Source of the DNA: Leptospiraceae bacterium
GTDB lineage: Bacteria; Spirochaetota; Leptospiria; Leptospirales; Leptospiraceae
NCBI GenBank assembly: GCA_024233835.1
Contig: JACKPC010000002.1
Location: 209,001-273,000 of the forward strand
Length of the DNA: 64,000 nt
Reading direction: 5' to 3'
Each line of letters opens with the position of its first letter. Position 1 is the stretch's first letter. Position numbers and translations under genes: made by a program. This document shows positions 27,977 to 36,372 of this stretch, piece by piece. A model generated the notes under the pieces. That model searched no databases, had not been told where the DNA came from, and saw nothing but the letters and a program-made list of their open reading frames with translations.

Positions 27977-28010
27977 ATATTAGAACCAGTCTAATATAGT
28001 TTGGTATAAT
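27977..28010 (+). promoter_or_regulatory. Extended -10 promoter with an 8-5-8 palindrome at the -35 position (ferredoxin gene)
   Basis: ATATTAGA (27977-27984), 5 bases, TCTAATAT (27990-27997) is a perfect inverted repeat. Just downstream, TGG-TATAAT (28002-28010) is an extended -10 with no clear -35. A regulator bound to the palindrome would contact or block polymerase. Confidence 0.55.
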
Positions 28011-28120
28011 TTTTGCATATATTTTTCTGAATATTTTAACTCTCCTGACCGTAAGGATGAAGCTTGACCGTTCCATATACAGTAAAATAATAGTCCTAAA
28101 ATTGAATAAGGAGAGGAAGA

Positions 28121-28339
28121 ATGGGAAAAATAGCCTATGTTAATAAAGACGACTGTACTTCCTGTAATCAGTGTGCAGACAATCTACCGAAATACTTTCA
28201 AATGGATGATAACGATACATCCGAAACCCATATTAATGGTGAAAGTGTAAATAATGCTAATATCCCCGATGATGACATTTCTACAGTTCAAAAGGAAATG
28301 GATGAATGTCCCGGAGAATGTATTCTCTGGAAAAAGTAG
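28121..28339 (+). CDS. Small acidic [4Fe-4S] (or [3Fe-4S]) ferredoxin
   Basis: The 72-residue protein has one cluster site: Cys12, Cys15, Cys18 (DCTSCNQCAD) and Cys63 before Pro (ECPGEC), plus an extra Cys67. The middle is very acidic (FQMDDNDTSETH). This is the single-cluster ferredoxin layout. GGAGAGG at about 28110 precedes the ATG. It is monocistronic, with its own hairpin terminator, and is divergent from perR. Confidence 0.88.
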   Translation: MGKIAYVNKDDCTSCNQCADNLPKYFQMDDNDTSETHINGESVNNANIPDDDISTVQKEMDECPGECILWKK

Positions 28340-28350
28340 GTTTACAAATA

Positions 28351-28389
28351 TAGATGCTGTTTAAGTGCTTTTACTAAAAACAGCATCTA
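28351..28389. terminator. Bidirectional terminator between the ferredoxin and phosphodiesterase genes
   Basis: TAGATGCTGTTT (28351-28362) pairs with AAACAGCATCTA (28378-28389), with T/A-rich flanks on both sides. The right arm includes the stop codon of the convergent gene. Confidence 0.75.
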
Positions 28390-29814
28390 CATTTCTTTTC
28401 TACAGTTTATCTTCAGCCAATTACAGGCATAATAAAATACATCTGTTACCTTTCTCATAGGTCTTTTTGTAAACGGTGGGTACATAAGTCCTATGGTATA
28501 CATATCATCATCAAAGGGTAGAAATCCATGATGCGAACCAGGATATACATGAGAATTAAAAGTCACTGAATTATATATACTTCTGGAAAAAATAACACTT
28601 TTAGTAGTATATAAAACCCCCTCAGTTTCAGGACTCAATTTTTTCTTCACCCTATCAAAGAGCTTACCCTTACTTGTAAAAACTACACCGGGACAGGATT
28701 GCTTGACTCTTCTCTGTAAAACTCGCATATCTATAATATTACCATTGACCAAATCGTCCCCATCATTTTTAACGAGAGTTGCCATCCCTCCGTGGGAACG
28801 AAAATAATAATTCCATTGCTTCTTTCTAAGAACTATGTGGCCCATTCTTCTCAGAATATTATTTGGATAACAAATAGCATTATATTTCTTAAAACCATGA
28901 TCGGATATAATAATCAAACCAATATTTTTCTTCTTATATAGATTAATTTCATCAATTAAAAGTCCTATAAGTTCATCTATTTTACTAATTTTCTGCTTTG
29001 CTGTTTTGGAGTATACTCCACCATTATAGTGGTGAGCCGAATCAATATCTGTTGTGTATATAAAAAGTAAATCCGGTTGTTTAGACTTCCATATTTCAAT
29101 GCCCGCTCTCATCTTTTCAGTATCTCCGGTATACTCCGCAACATCAATACCTGTTCTTTCTTGAACCATTTTATACAAACCGGGACTGGAAAGTGCTTTT
29201 AAAAGCTTAATATCTTCTTCATTTTTATATCTCCAGTACTGAGGTATGTTATAGTTTATCTCAGCACCCACAGAAACCGGCCAATAAACTGAACCCGTTT
29301 TTAAGCCATTCTTCTTTGCATAATCCCATAATGTTGGTACTTTAATATCTTCTTTATACCAGTACCAGGCTCCATCTGTTTTCTTTTCAAATGGATCAAT
29401 GGGTCGATTTGAAGTAATGCCGTGGGCGGAAGGATCAAGACCGGTTATCATAGAAGTATGTGAAGGATAAGTCAGAGTCGGATATACAGATCGAACCTTA
29501 TTAGAAAAATTTGCCTTTTTCATAAGTTTACGAAAATTTGGCATTAAATTTAGAATAGACTCATCTTCTGAATAGTAAGCCGGAAAACCATCTACAGAAA
29601 GGATTATCAATTTCCTGGCCGGAGGGGGTAAAGGAGTCACATTTTGCCCGGGTGCTTCTTCTTCAAGTTTTGCAATTTCCTTTTGAATATTCGTATCACT
29701 TAATACTTCGAGAGAAGGATTTTCCAGTTTTAAGGGTTCCTTATTGTTCCCCAGAAGGAAATAGAAGAAACCGGGAATTAATAATACAAAGAATAGAAAA
29801 ATAAATTTCTTCAT
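28387..29814 (-). CDS. Nucleotide pyrophosphatase/phosphodiesterase (alkaline phosphatase superfamily), membrane-anchored
   Basis: The 475-residue protein has an N-terminal signal anchor. The NPP-type active site follows: ILSVDGF (metal Asp), SVYPTLTYPSHTSMITG (nucleophile Thr), TTDIDSAHH (Asp/His ligands), IISDHGF, and a late His in SHHGFLP. NPP enzymes cleave nucleotide or phospholipid diesters outside the cytoplasm. It is monocistronic. Confidence 0.88.
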   Translation of the reverse strand: MKKFIFLFFVLLIPGFFYFLLGNNKEPLKLENPSLEVLSDTNIQKEIAKLEEEAPGQNVTPLPPPARKLIILSVDGFPAYYSEDESILNLMPNFRKLMKKANFSNKVRSVYPTLTYPSHTSMITGLDPSAHGITSNRPIDPFEKKTDGAWYWYKEDIKVPTLWDYAKKNGLKTGSVYWPVSVGAEINYNIPQYWRYKNEEDIKLLKALSSPGLYKMVQERTGIDVAEYTGDTEKMRAGIEIWKSKQPDLLFIYTTDIDSAHHYNGGVYSKTAKQKISKIDELIGLLIDEINLYKKKNIGLIIISDHGFKKYNAICYPNNILRRMGHIVLRKKQWNYYFRSHGGMATLVKNDGDDLVNGNIIDMRVLQRRVKQSCPGVVFTSKGKLFDRVKKKLSPETEGVLYTTKSVIFSRSIYNSVTFNSHVYPGSHHGFLPFDDDMYTIGLMYPPFTKRPMRKVTDVFYYACNWLKINCRKEM

Positions 29815-29906
29815 AGCTATTATATGTCATTTTTTAATATTGGGGTTTGGAGGAAATGATGTTTTGAGAATTTATAAAAAGATTTAAGATAAAGCAAAAG
29901 AAAAAT

Positions 29907-29931
29907 AAGCGAACCAAGCGGTGATTCGCTT
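29907..29931 (-). terminator. Terminator of the fliM operon
   Basis: Read on the minus strand: AAGCGAA, 11 bases, TTCGCTT, then ATTTTTCTTTT. It lies 38 bases after the fliM stop. Confidence 0.7.
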
Positions 29932-29968
29932 ATAAGAATTTCCCATAATTTTCGAGATAAAAAATTCC

Positions 29969-30994
29969 TTAATATTCCTGCTGTGAACGCGTGGAACCGA
30001 GTAACTCATCCGGAATTTCTTCGATTGTTTCTCCTATTTGAACTGCCAGGCGATTACCTGAACGTCCCGGTGTGCATTTGAATTTACTTCTATCCCCTAC
30101 TTTAATAACAAGATCGGATTTGGTTGGAGTATTTTCTAACTTCACAATATCACCCACACTCAAATTCAGAAGATCATTCATGGTAATGTCTACAGAACCC
30201 ACTTCAGTAATTAATGGAATTTTAATTTGATCCAGACGTTCTTGAATTACGACCTTATTTTCATCAGTTTCTCCACTTCTTAAAGAAGAATATAGATACT
30301 GAGCTGAGAGTTTATTAATAATTGGTTCGATCGTAATATAAGGAATACAAAGGTTGGTCATACCTTCTACATCCCCAACTTTTGTTTCCAGGGTAATCAA
30401 AACCACCATGTCATTCGGAGGTACAACCTGAGCAAACTGGGGGTTTGTTTCAATATTTCCTAACCTGGGTCGCAGATCGATTACTGTAGACCAGGCTTCT
30501 CTAAGGTTTCCCAAAATCCTAACAATGATACCTTCCATAACCGACATTTCGATATCAGAAAGCTCTCGGTTAATTTTAGCAGACTCTCCACGACCACCAA
30601 ATAATCTGTCAATAATCGTAAAGGAGATAGATGGGTCCATTTCTAATATGGCGGAGCCTTTTAGAGGATCCATATTGATTACGGCCAGGGTTGTAGGATT
30701 GGGAATAGAACGAATGAATTCTTCATAAGTTAGCTGATCCACCGAAGCCACGTGAACTCCCACTAAAGCCCTGAGTTGTGCAGATAAACCTGTGGTCGCC
30801 TGTCTCGCAAAGGTTTCGTGCATCATTTGCAGTGTTCTTATCTGGTCTTTAGAGAACTTATCAGGACGCTTGAAATCGTAGATCTTTACTTTTTTCTGTT
30901 CACCTACAGCTGCGTATTCGTCTTCTGCGACCTCACCACTGGAAATAGCATTTAATAGTGCATCAATTTCATCCTGTGAAAGAATTTCTGTCAT
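29969..30994 (-). CDS. fliM: Flagellar motor switch protein FliM
   Basis: The 341-residue protein opens with the CheY-binding peptide LSQDEIDALLNAI (4-16). The CheC-like middle domain follows (TYEEFIRSIPNPT, IIDRLFGGRGES) and a SpoA domain (VGSVDITMNDLLNLSVGDIVKL). FliM forms the C ring and sets rotation direction. Its start overlaps the preceding gene by 4 bases, so the two are translationally coupled. Confidence 0.95.
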   Translation of the reverse strand: MTEILSQDEIDALLNAISSGEVAEDEYAAVGEQKKVKIYDFKRPDKFSKDQIRTLQMMHETFARQATTGLSAQLRALVGVHVASVDQLTYEEFIRSIPNPTTLAVINMDPLKGSAILEMDPSISFTIIDRLFGGRGESAKINRELSDIEMSVMEGIIVRILGNLREAWSTVIDLRPRLGNIETNPQFAQVVPPNDMVVLITLETKVGDVEGMTNLCIPYITIEPIINKLSAQYLYSSLRSGETDENKVVIQERLDQIKIPLITEVGSVDITMNDLLNLSVGDIVKLENTPTKSDLVIKVGDRSKFKCTPGRSGNRLAVQIGETIEEIPDELLGSTRSQQEY

Positions 30995-32085
30995 TTTTTT
31001 ACCTTTGCAGAAAGATTTGTTATTTTCCAGAGTCCTCTGGGAGATGAATCAACTTTCCTAAGCGTGTACACATATTCAAACTTTTTTATTACTCGATTCA
31101 CACTTCTCTCCACATAGACAACCACCCTGGACAGGTTTGAACTTAAATATCTTACCTTTTGAACCTGATAGTGTTTTAATTTTCCATTTCTGGATTCGCT
31201 TAAATACCTCTTAAACTCATCGACGATTGCAGGACGATTATAAGATTCTGCCTTTGAATATTCTCCAGCAAAACCAGTATACGACATGATAAACTCGGAA
31301 AAGTGAATATACTTAAAATAATAGGTCCAATTTCCTTTTAATTCGGCTCCTAAAAATAGATAGATGATTTCTTCAGGAGAGAGCTCCTCAGCATTTTGAG
31401 AAGTTGTATAGAAAGGCTTTTCTGATTTTTCTTTTTTATTTGGAAATACTGTAAAATAGGATTGATTGTCAGATTTTAAAAGAGAGTTCCTGTCTTCTGT
31501 ATAATTGGGGTAAAAGAATCCTCTTACATAGTATTTTTTCCCGGTTTCAAAATCATAGTAATTACTCAGATTTAAACGCCTTGTAAAAGACTCACCCGGA
31601 TGAATCAGAATTTCTTTGACTCTATCTCCCACCAGATTCTCCGGCCTATTTCTTCTTTCTTGAACTCTATCCAGAATTTTTTGAGAGTTTCGAGAAGGCA
31701 CCAATGTATATTTCTCTCCATGAAACTGGGTAGAGGCCCGTTCAGGCGAATAAGAAACGACTTCCACCTTTTTTTCCAGTGATAAACCATCACGAGGAGA
31801 AATGAGTTCATCATTTTCATCTTTTATGATAAATTGATAGGTCTGTAACTCACCCAGACTTGGATAAATTCGAAGCGGTTCTTTACCATAGTTTCGTATG
31901 GTAAAATCTATATAAACCTCATCTCCTTCTCTGTAGAACCTATCACTCATCTGTATGTTTGCTTTTGCCTGAAGATGAAGAAAGTTCTCGGAATAGTTCC
32001 CACGTACATCTCTATCCGGATAAGAAAATAAAGCAAGGGGTAATAAAAGAAGAAGATAGAATCTAATCATACTTAATTTAAACAT
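30991..32085 (-). CDS. Exported protein of unknown function upstream of fliM
   Basis: The 364-residue protein has a signal peptide (MIRFYLLLLLPLALFS-YP). An Ig-like, BsuPI-like domain follows (about 35-210: YREGDEVYIDFTIRNYGKEPLRIYP, PGESFTRRLNLSNYYDF, YYVRGFFYPNY). The C-terminal part is NTF2/DUF-like (ELKGNWTYYFKYIHFSEF). It is coupled to fliM by overlap and may be an envelope protein of the flagellar apparatus. That role is inferred only from position. Confidence 0.65.
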   Translation of the reverse strand: MFKLSMIRFYLLLLLPLALFSYPDRDVRGNYSENFLHLQAKANIQMSDRFYREGDEVYIDFTIRNYGKEPLRIYPSLGELQTYQFIIKDENDELISPRDGLSLEKKVEVVSYSPERASTQFHGEKYTLVPSRNSQKILDRVQERRNRPENLVGDRVKEILIHPGESFTRRLNLSNYYDFETGKKYYVRGFFYPNYTEDRNSLLKSDNQSYFTVFPNKKEKSEKPFYTTSQNAEELSPEEIIYLFLGAELKGNWTYYFKYIHFSEFIMSYTGFAGEYSKAESYNRPAIVDEFKRYLSESRNGKLKHYQVQKVRYLSSNLSRVVVYVERSVNRVIKKFEYVYTLRKVDSSPRGLWKITNLSAKVKK

Positions 32086-32113
32086 CGGTTAATTCAGAAA
32101 TTCATTGATAAAA

Positions 32114-32749
32114 TTAAACGGCTTTTTTTTCCGCGTCTTCGATTATATAATTTGAAATTTTAATCAACCTCTTTAAAATTCCGGTGATTTTCTTATACTG
32201 AAAATAAACCTTATCAAGGGAATTCACGAGATGAGGTTGCATCTGCCCCTTGGATCGATTATTTAACTTAATGCTCAGATGCTCTAAACCAATATCTCCC
32301 ACCTGCAAGTTTAATTCAGCCATATAACGGTTTAACTCTTTCACCATCCCTTCATCCACCTTATCGTGGTCTTCAAAAATGGATTCCACTTTTAAAATAT
32401 AATCAGTTAGATATTTAGCAATTTTTTGCTCGTCTTCGGTAGGTCTGGATTTGGAAGTCAGGCGCTTAATTGTTTCGTAGCGCTCCATGGCCACCTCATA
32501 AAGACGTGTGATTTCTTTTCTTTCGGTAATCAAAAAAAGAATCATGGTGATGATTTTCATAAGAGAATCAGGAAATACCTTGGTTTTATTCATTTCTGAA
32601 AGTATAGCGTCCTTATATTGCATATCTTCCGGAATTTTAGAGATTTCTTCCAACGCGGTACTCACCGAATCCTGTTGACTTAACCTCAGGATCTCATTCA
32701 TCGCAATAATATACGCTTCTTCCCGGGTCATTTCCATTTCATTACTCAT
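32114..32749 (-). CDS. Helical cytoplasmic protein of unknown function, first gene of the fliM unit
   Basis: The 211-residue protein is nearly all helical and charged, with no signal and no recognisable motif (EEAYIIAMNEILRLSQQDSV, YEVAMERYETIKRLT). It lies 28 bases upstream of the exported protein gene. The composition suggests an oligomeric or regulatory protein. I do not recognise the family. Confidence 0.6.
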   Translation of the reverse strand: MSNEMEMTREEAYIIAMNEILRLSQQDSVSTALEEISKIPEDMQYKDAILSEMNKTKVFPDSLMKIITMILFLITERKEITRLYEVAMERYETIKRLTSKSRPTEDEQKIAKYLTDYILKVESIFEDHDKVDEGMVKELNRYMAELNLQVGDIGLEHLSIKLNNRSKGQMQPHLVNSLDKVYFQYKKITGILKRLIKISNYIIEDAEKKAV

Positions 32750-32823
32750 AGCATCCCCTTATTACCACTATAAATTATCTATTGAATCCTGAAATTTCAA
32801 TACAATTTTTTAAATCAAAAAAT

Positions 32824-34230
32824 TTAATCAATTCCCAGCTCTCTCAAAGCTTCATCGGCTTTTTTAATCTGTTCGAGTTGGGATTGCCTGGAAGTACTTC
32901 CTGAACTCTTCTTTTTATCTGTAGAGCCCTCTAAAGAAATAGCCTGAAAATACTCCTCACCCATAAAAAATTCGGAAATAGGCTTTCTTTCCTTTTCTTC
33001 TATAGTAAATAGTGTTTTATTATTAGACACACACACAGAAACCAGTCTACCTACCAATTCATGGGCTTCTCGAAAAGGGATTCCTTTTTCATTCACTAAA
33101 AAATCTGCAAGATCGGTAGCTGTAGCAAAACCATTTTCCAGAGAAGCTCTCATATTCTCGTAACGAAACTCCATTTCATCTAACATGGCCTTCATACCTT
33201 CTATAGAGAGTTTCACCTGTTCGGCGGAATCAAAAAGAAACAGTTTATCTTCCTGTAAATCGCGATTATACGCCAGAGGCAGACCCTTCACAAGCACCAT
33301 GAGTGAGTGTAAATTAGAAATTACCCTCGCTGATTTTCCACGAATTAACTCGGCTATATCCGGGTTCTTTTTTTGAGGCATGATCGAAGAACCGGTAGTT
33401 AAACTATCGGGAAGACGTAGAAAAGAAAATTCCTGAGAAGAAAAAAGTAAAATTTCTTCGCAAAACCTTGAGGCATTCGTCATAATTTTTGCAAGAGAAA
33501 AGAGAAAGTTCATCATATGATCTCGTGAAGAAACCGAATCAATAGAGTTTTCACTGACTTTTTTAAAACCCAATTCTTCTCTCATGAACTCCCTATCTGA
33601 AGGGTAATTCACACCCGCAAGAGCACCAGAACCCAAAACGAGACTATCATTCTCTTCAAGACAAAATTGCAAAGTTTTATAATCCCGTAAAAATAACCAG
33701 AAATAGGAGAAAAGGTAGTGAGAAACCCGTACAGGCTGAGCTACCTGGAGATGTGTATAACCCGGCATTACAAAATCCACATTTCTTTCAGCTTTGTTTT
33801 TAAAACTCAGTATAAGATTTTTAAGTCGATCCTGAATTTCCAGTGTCTCCTGTCTGATAAATAATCTCATATCTATGGCGACCTGATCATTCCGAGAACG
33901 ACCGGTATGTAATTTTTTACCTGCATCTCCTATTAATTCAGTAAGTCTACTTTCTATATGCATGTGGATATCTTCTAAGTCTGTACGAAAAGTTAGTTCC
34001 CCTCTTTCTAATTCCCCCCGGATCTTTTCCAGACCATTTAGGACATCCATTAATTCTTTATCTGATAGTATTCCAATTCGATTTAGATTCTTTGCATGAG
34101 TCCTACTTCCTAAAATATCATAAGGATACAAACGACTATCAAAACTTATGGACTCACCAATTCTTTCCATAATAGATGCTGTCCTAGAAGCAAAACGCCC
34201 ACCCCAGAGCTTTACATTTTCTTTTTCCAT
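32824..34230 (-). CDS. argH: Argininosuccinate lyase
   Basis: The 468-residue protein has the fumarase/aspartase superfamily signature SSIMPQKKNPDIAE and TGRSRNDQVAID. LWGGRF is at the start. It releases fumarate from argininosuccinate in the last step of arginine synthesis. It is the last gene of the 32824-36260 minus-strand run, 27 bases after rsmE. Confidence 0.96.
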   Translation of the reverse strand: MEKENVKLWGGRFASRTASIMERIGESISFDSRLYPYDILGSRTHAKNLNRIGILSDKELMDVLNGLEKIRGELERGELTFRTDLEDIHMHIESRLTELIGDAGKKLHTGRSRNDQVAIDMRLFIRQETLEIQDRLKNLILSFKNKAERNVDFVMPGYTHLQVAQPVRVSHYLFSYFWLFLRDYKTLQFCLEENDSLVLGSGALAGVNYPSDREFMREELGFKKVSENSIDSVSSRDHMMNFLFSLAKIMTNASRFCEEILLFSSQEFSFLRLPDSLTTGSSIMPQKKNPDIAELIRGKSARVISNLHSLMVLVKGLPLAYNRDLQEDKLFLFDSAEQVKLSIEGMKAMLDEMEFRYENMRASLENGFATATDLADFLVNEKGIPFREAHELVGRLVSVCVSNNKTLFTIEEKERKPISEFFMGEEYFQAISLEGSTDKKKSSGSTSRQSQLEQIKKADEALRELGID

Positions 34231-34257
34231 TTCAGACTCCTAATACATTAGTATATT

Positions 34258-34980
34258 CTAAATTACCTGACAATTTGCAAGAGCATATGCAAGTGCATTC
34301 TCCGTTCTGAGAATATACGGAGATAAAAAGCTTTTTTTAAAATCTATAGCTTCAAAACTTTCAATATCCTTTTCTGTAAAACCTGACTCCGGTCCAAACA
34401 AAAAACCATATTTAGTTTCCTTGCTCACCTTTTTATCTGTTAGGAAATCTCTATTCCCCTGCGGATGAAACAAGAGCTTTCGACCTTTATAATGCTCCAA
34501 CTTTTTAAAGAGTTCCTTTTTATTTAAGAGCAAAGTAAATTCAGGTACACGAAAATTTCCTCCCTGTTCCATACCCAGAACCATTTCATATTCTATATTT
34601 TCTTTTTTCCAGACCGGTGAGTTTAAATAAGATTTTTCAGATTTCTCTGAAACAAAAAAAGTTAAGTCCTTCACAGCCGTGCAGGATGAAAGCTGTAAAA
34701 TTTTTTTCATAGTTTGAGGTCTTTGTAGAGAGATAAAAATTGAAATATCAGGAACCCTTACTTCTGAGTTTTCCGGGTAATATGTACCTACAATACTGTT
34801 TCTTTGTTCATCGAGCTTATCAACTTGAAAACTACCTATAGAATCATTCCACAATAAGGCCTTTAATATTTTTCCTTCTTTCACTTTTAATATTGAATAT
34901 AAGTGAGAATACTTTCTATCAGAGATACTATACACATCCTCCCTGATTCTTTCATGTGGTTCAAGAAGAAGAAAATTCAT
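34258..34980 (-). CDS. rsmE: 16S rRNA (uracil1498-N3)-methyltransferase RsmE
   Basis: The 240-residue SPOUT enzyme has the RsmE marks HLYSILKVKEG, MEQGGNFRVPE, FLFGPESGFTEKDI and LSPYILRTENALAYA (knot and SAM site). Its start codon overlaps the stop of the zinc-ribbon gene (TAATG). Confidence 0.92.
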   Translation of the reverse strand: MNFLLLEPHERIREDVYSISDRKYSHLYSILKVKEGKILKALLWNDSIGSFQVDKLDEQRNSIVGTYYPENSEVRVPDISIFISLQRPQTMKKILQLSSCTAVKDLTFFVSEKSEKSYLNSPVWKKENIEYEMVLGMEQGGNFRVPEFTLLLNKKELFKKLEHYKGRKLLFHPQGNRDFLTDKKVSKETKYGFLFGPESGFTEKDIESFEAIDFKKSFLSPYILRTENALAYALANCQVI

Positions 34981-35414
34981 TATATATTGTATTCTGGAGG
35001 TTCTGTAACAGGTTTTATTTTTTTTTCTTTAACTTTTCTTCTGTTCTGCTCAAACTCTTTTCTATCAGGATTGAATTTTTCAAAAAAGCCAAACATTTTC
35101 AGTCCATGAAGAGCAATGAATAAAAATAATAGCAAAACTATAAATTGCTTTATATCAAATCTAAATTGCTGAAAGTAATCCTTGAACCCAAATTTAAAAT
35201 CTTTTCTAAGATTCTGTGTTTTGTTTATATAACCTTCAGAATTCTGTTTTTGAGGAAAATCGAACCTTCCCTTATTGAAAGTTTCCGGGTTATCAGGGTC
35301 AATAATAAATTGGTAAGAACAGGTAGGGCACTTGATAATTAAGATTCCCCTATCGAGGGGGAATCTTAATTCAGTGCCGCATTCAGGACATGGTCGAATA
35401 AACTTCAAAGCCAA
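34980..35414 (-). CDS. Zinc-ribbon membrane protein
   Basis: The 144-residue protein starts with a MJ0042-type zinc ribbon: CPECGTELRFPLDRG, then IIKCPTCSYQF (two CxxC pairs). A linker and one membrane helix follow (about 101-120, FIVLLLFLFIALHGLKMFGF), with a charged tail. Function is unknown. A perfect 13-bp inverted repeat lies inside the coding region between the CxxC pairs. Confidence 0.75.
   Translation of the reverse strand: MALKFIRPCPECGTELRFPLDRGILIIKCPTCSYQFIIDPDNPETFNKGRFDFPQKQNSEGYINKTQNLRKDFKFGFKDYFQQFRFDIKQFIVLLLFLFIALHGLKMFGFFEKFNPDRKEFEQNRRKVKEKKIKPVTEPPEYNI
35338..35370. repeat. Perfect 13-bp inverted repeat inside the zinc-ribbon gene
   Basis: ATTAAGATTCCCC (35338-35350), a 7-base loop and GGGGAATCTTAAT (35358-35370). 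It is a very stable potential hairpin within an AT-rich coding sequence, about 45 bases after the start codon on the minus strand. Confidence 0.85.
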
Positions 35415-35426
35415 CCATATTTGATA

Positions 35427-36260
35427 CTAGTATTTTAAAGAGTTTTTCAAATTTTCGTTAGCTTCTTTGTATCTCTTATTTCCATTTTGCTCATTAGCAT
35501 CAAAAATGTATGTAAAGAGCTTATCAAAATAATCGAGATGTTTGATATAGAAACGCTTTTTGAAAGAGTTTCTAATCGGGTTAGTTTTTGTATTTTCTAC
35601 AGAAGTAAGGTTGTATCTTCCAATGCCTATAGCACTTTTAGTTTCTACAGTTCCTTTTGGGGGGTTACCATCATGTTGATAGAATATGAAAACTTTTTCA
35701 TGTTTTGCGTTTTCCGGTTCCTCATCTGCAACCTCTGAAATCTTTATATCCTGTTGGATAAAATCGTTCAGATAAACCTGGCTAATCACTTTAGTCACTT
35801 TTCTGGGTTCTTCTAATCTGGGGTCTTCATTTGAAGAAGTTCCTTCATAGAATAGAACTATATATTTGTTTTTTGAACCCAAATTTTGATAACCTCTTCC
35901 CTCATCTGAGCCTACAAAGTCAAAAACTTCCAGCTTCAAACAATTGTTTGCAGGATCTTCCTGGTTTTCTGCCTTTTCACAGTTTTCACCATTTGCTTTA
36001 CCTTTATAAACAAATGTTTTATAAGGTTGGTTGGTTACTTTCATACGAAAAAGCTTTGTGTGGTTTTGAAGCCTTTTGTTCATCTCAGCAATGATTTCAT
36101 CCAGCTTTTCTTCTGTCTTTTCAATTGATTGTGCTTTTTGCAAATTGTTAGGTGAAACTTGTCCCGTTCCTTCATTTTTCACCGTAGCATCTTCTGCAAA
36201 GAGGCTTACACTGGAAATCATCACAAGCAAAGTAAGTAGTAATCTCATAAAATCCTTCAT
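35427..36260 (-). CDS. Exported protein of unknown function (possible flagellar-sheath type)
   Basis: From ATG 36260 the protein has 277 residues; starts at 36272 (TTG) or 36248 are possible. A signal peptide ends SLFA-ED. The mature part has a short coiled coil, then mixed strands with a Cys pair (NCEKAENQEDPANNCLK). Size and export fit the Leptospira flagellar-coiling protein FcpB, but I cannot confirm this from sequence. It is the first gene of the run that leads to argH. Confidence 0.55.
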   Translation of the reverse strand: MKDFMRLLLTLLVMISSVSLFAEDATVKNEGTGQVSPNNLQKAQSIEKTEEKLDEIIAEMNKRLQNHTKLFRMKVTNQPYKTFVYKGKANGENCEKAENQEDPANNCLKLEVFDFVGSDEGRGYQNLGSKNKYIVLFYEGTSSNEDPRLEEPRKVTKVISQVYLNDFIQQDIKISEVADEEPENAKHEKVFIFYQHDGNPPKGTVETKSAIGIGRYNLTSVENTKTNPIRNSFKKRFYIKHLDYFDKLFTYIFDANEQNGNKRYKEANENLKNSLKY

Positions 36261-36372
36261 CCTTGGTTCCAATAGCGTTATTTTTTTGATAATATTTCAC
36301 GGTCAAAAATGCTGTAAAGCATTATCTACTTTTTTAATACGGAAAAAAAAGGTAAGATCTTATGTTATTTTT

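Noticed and set aside
32780..32802. Terminator between the fliM unit and argH
   Set aside because: TATTGAA...TTCAATA is short and AT-only, and it lies upstream of the fliM unit, where a minus-strand terminator would have to follow argH.
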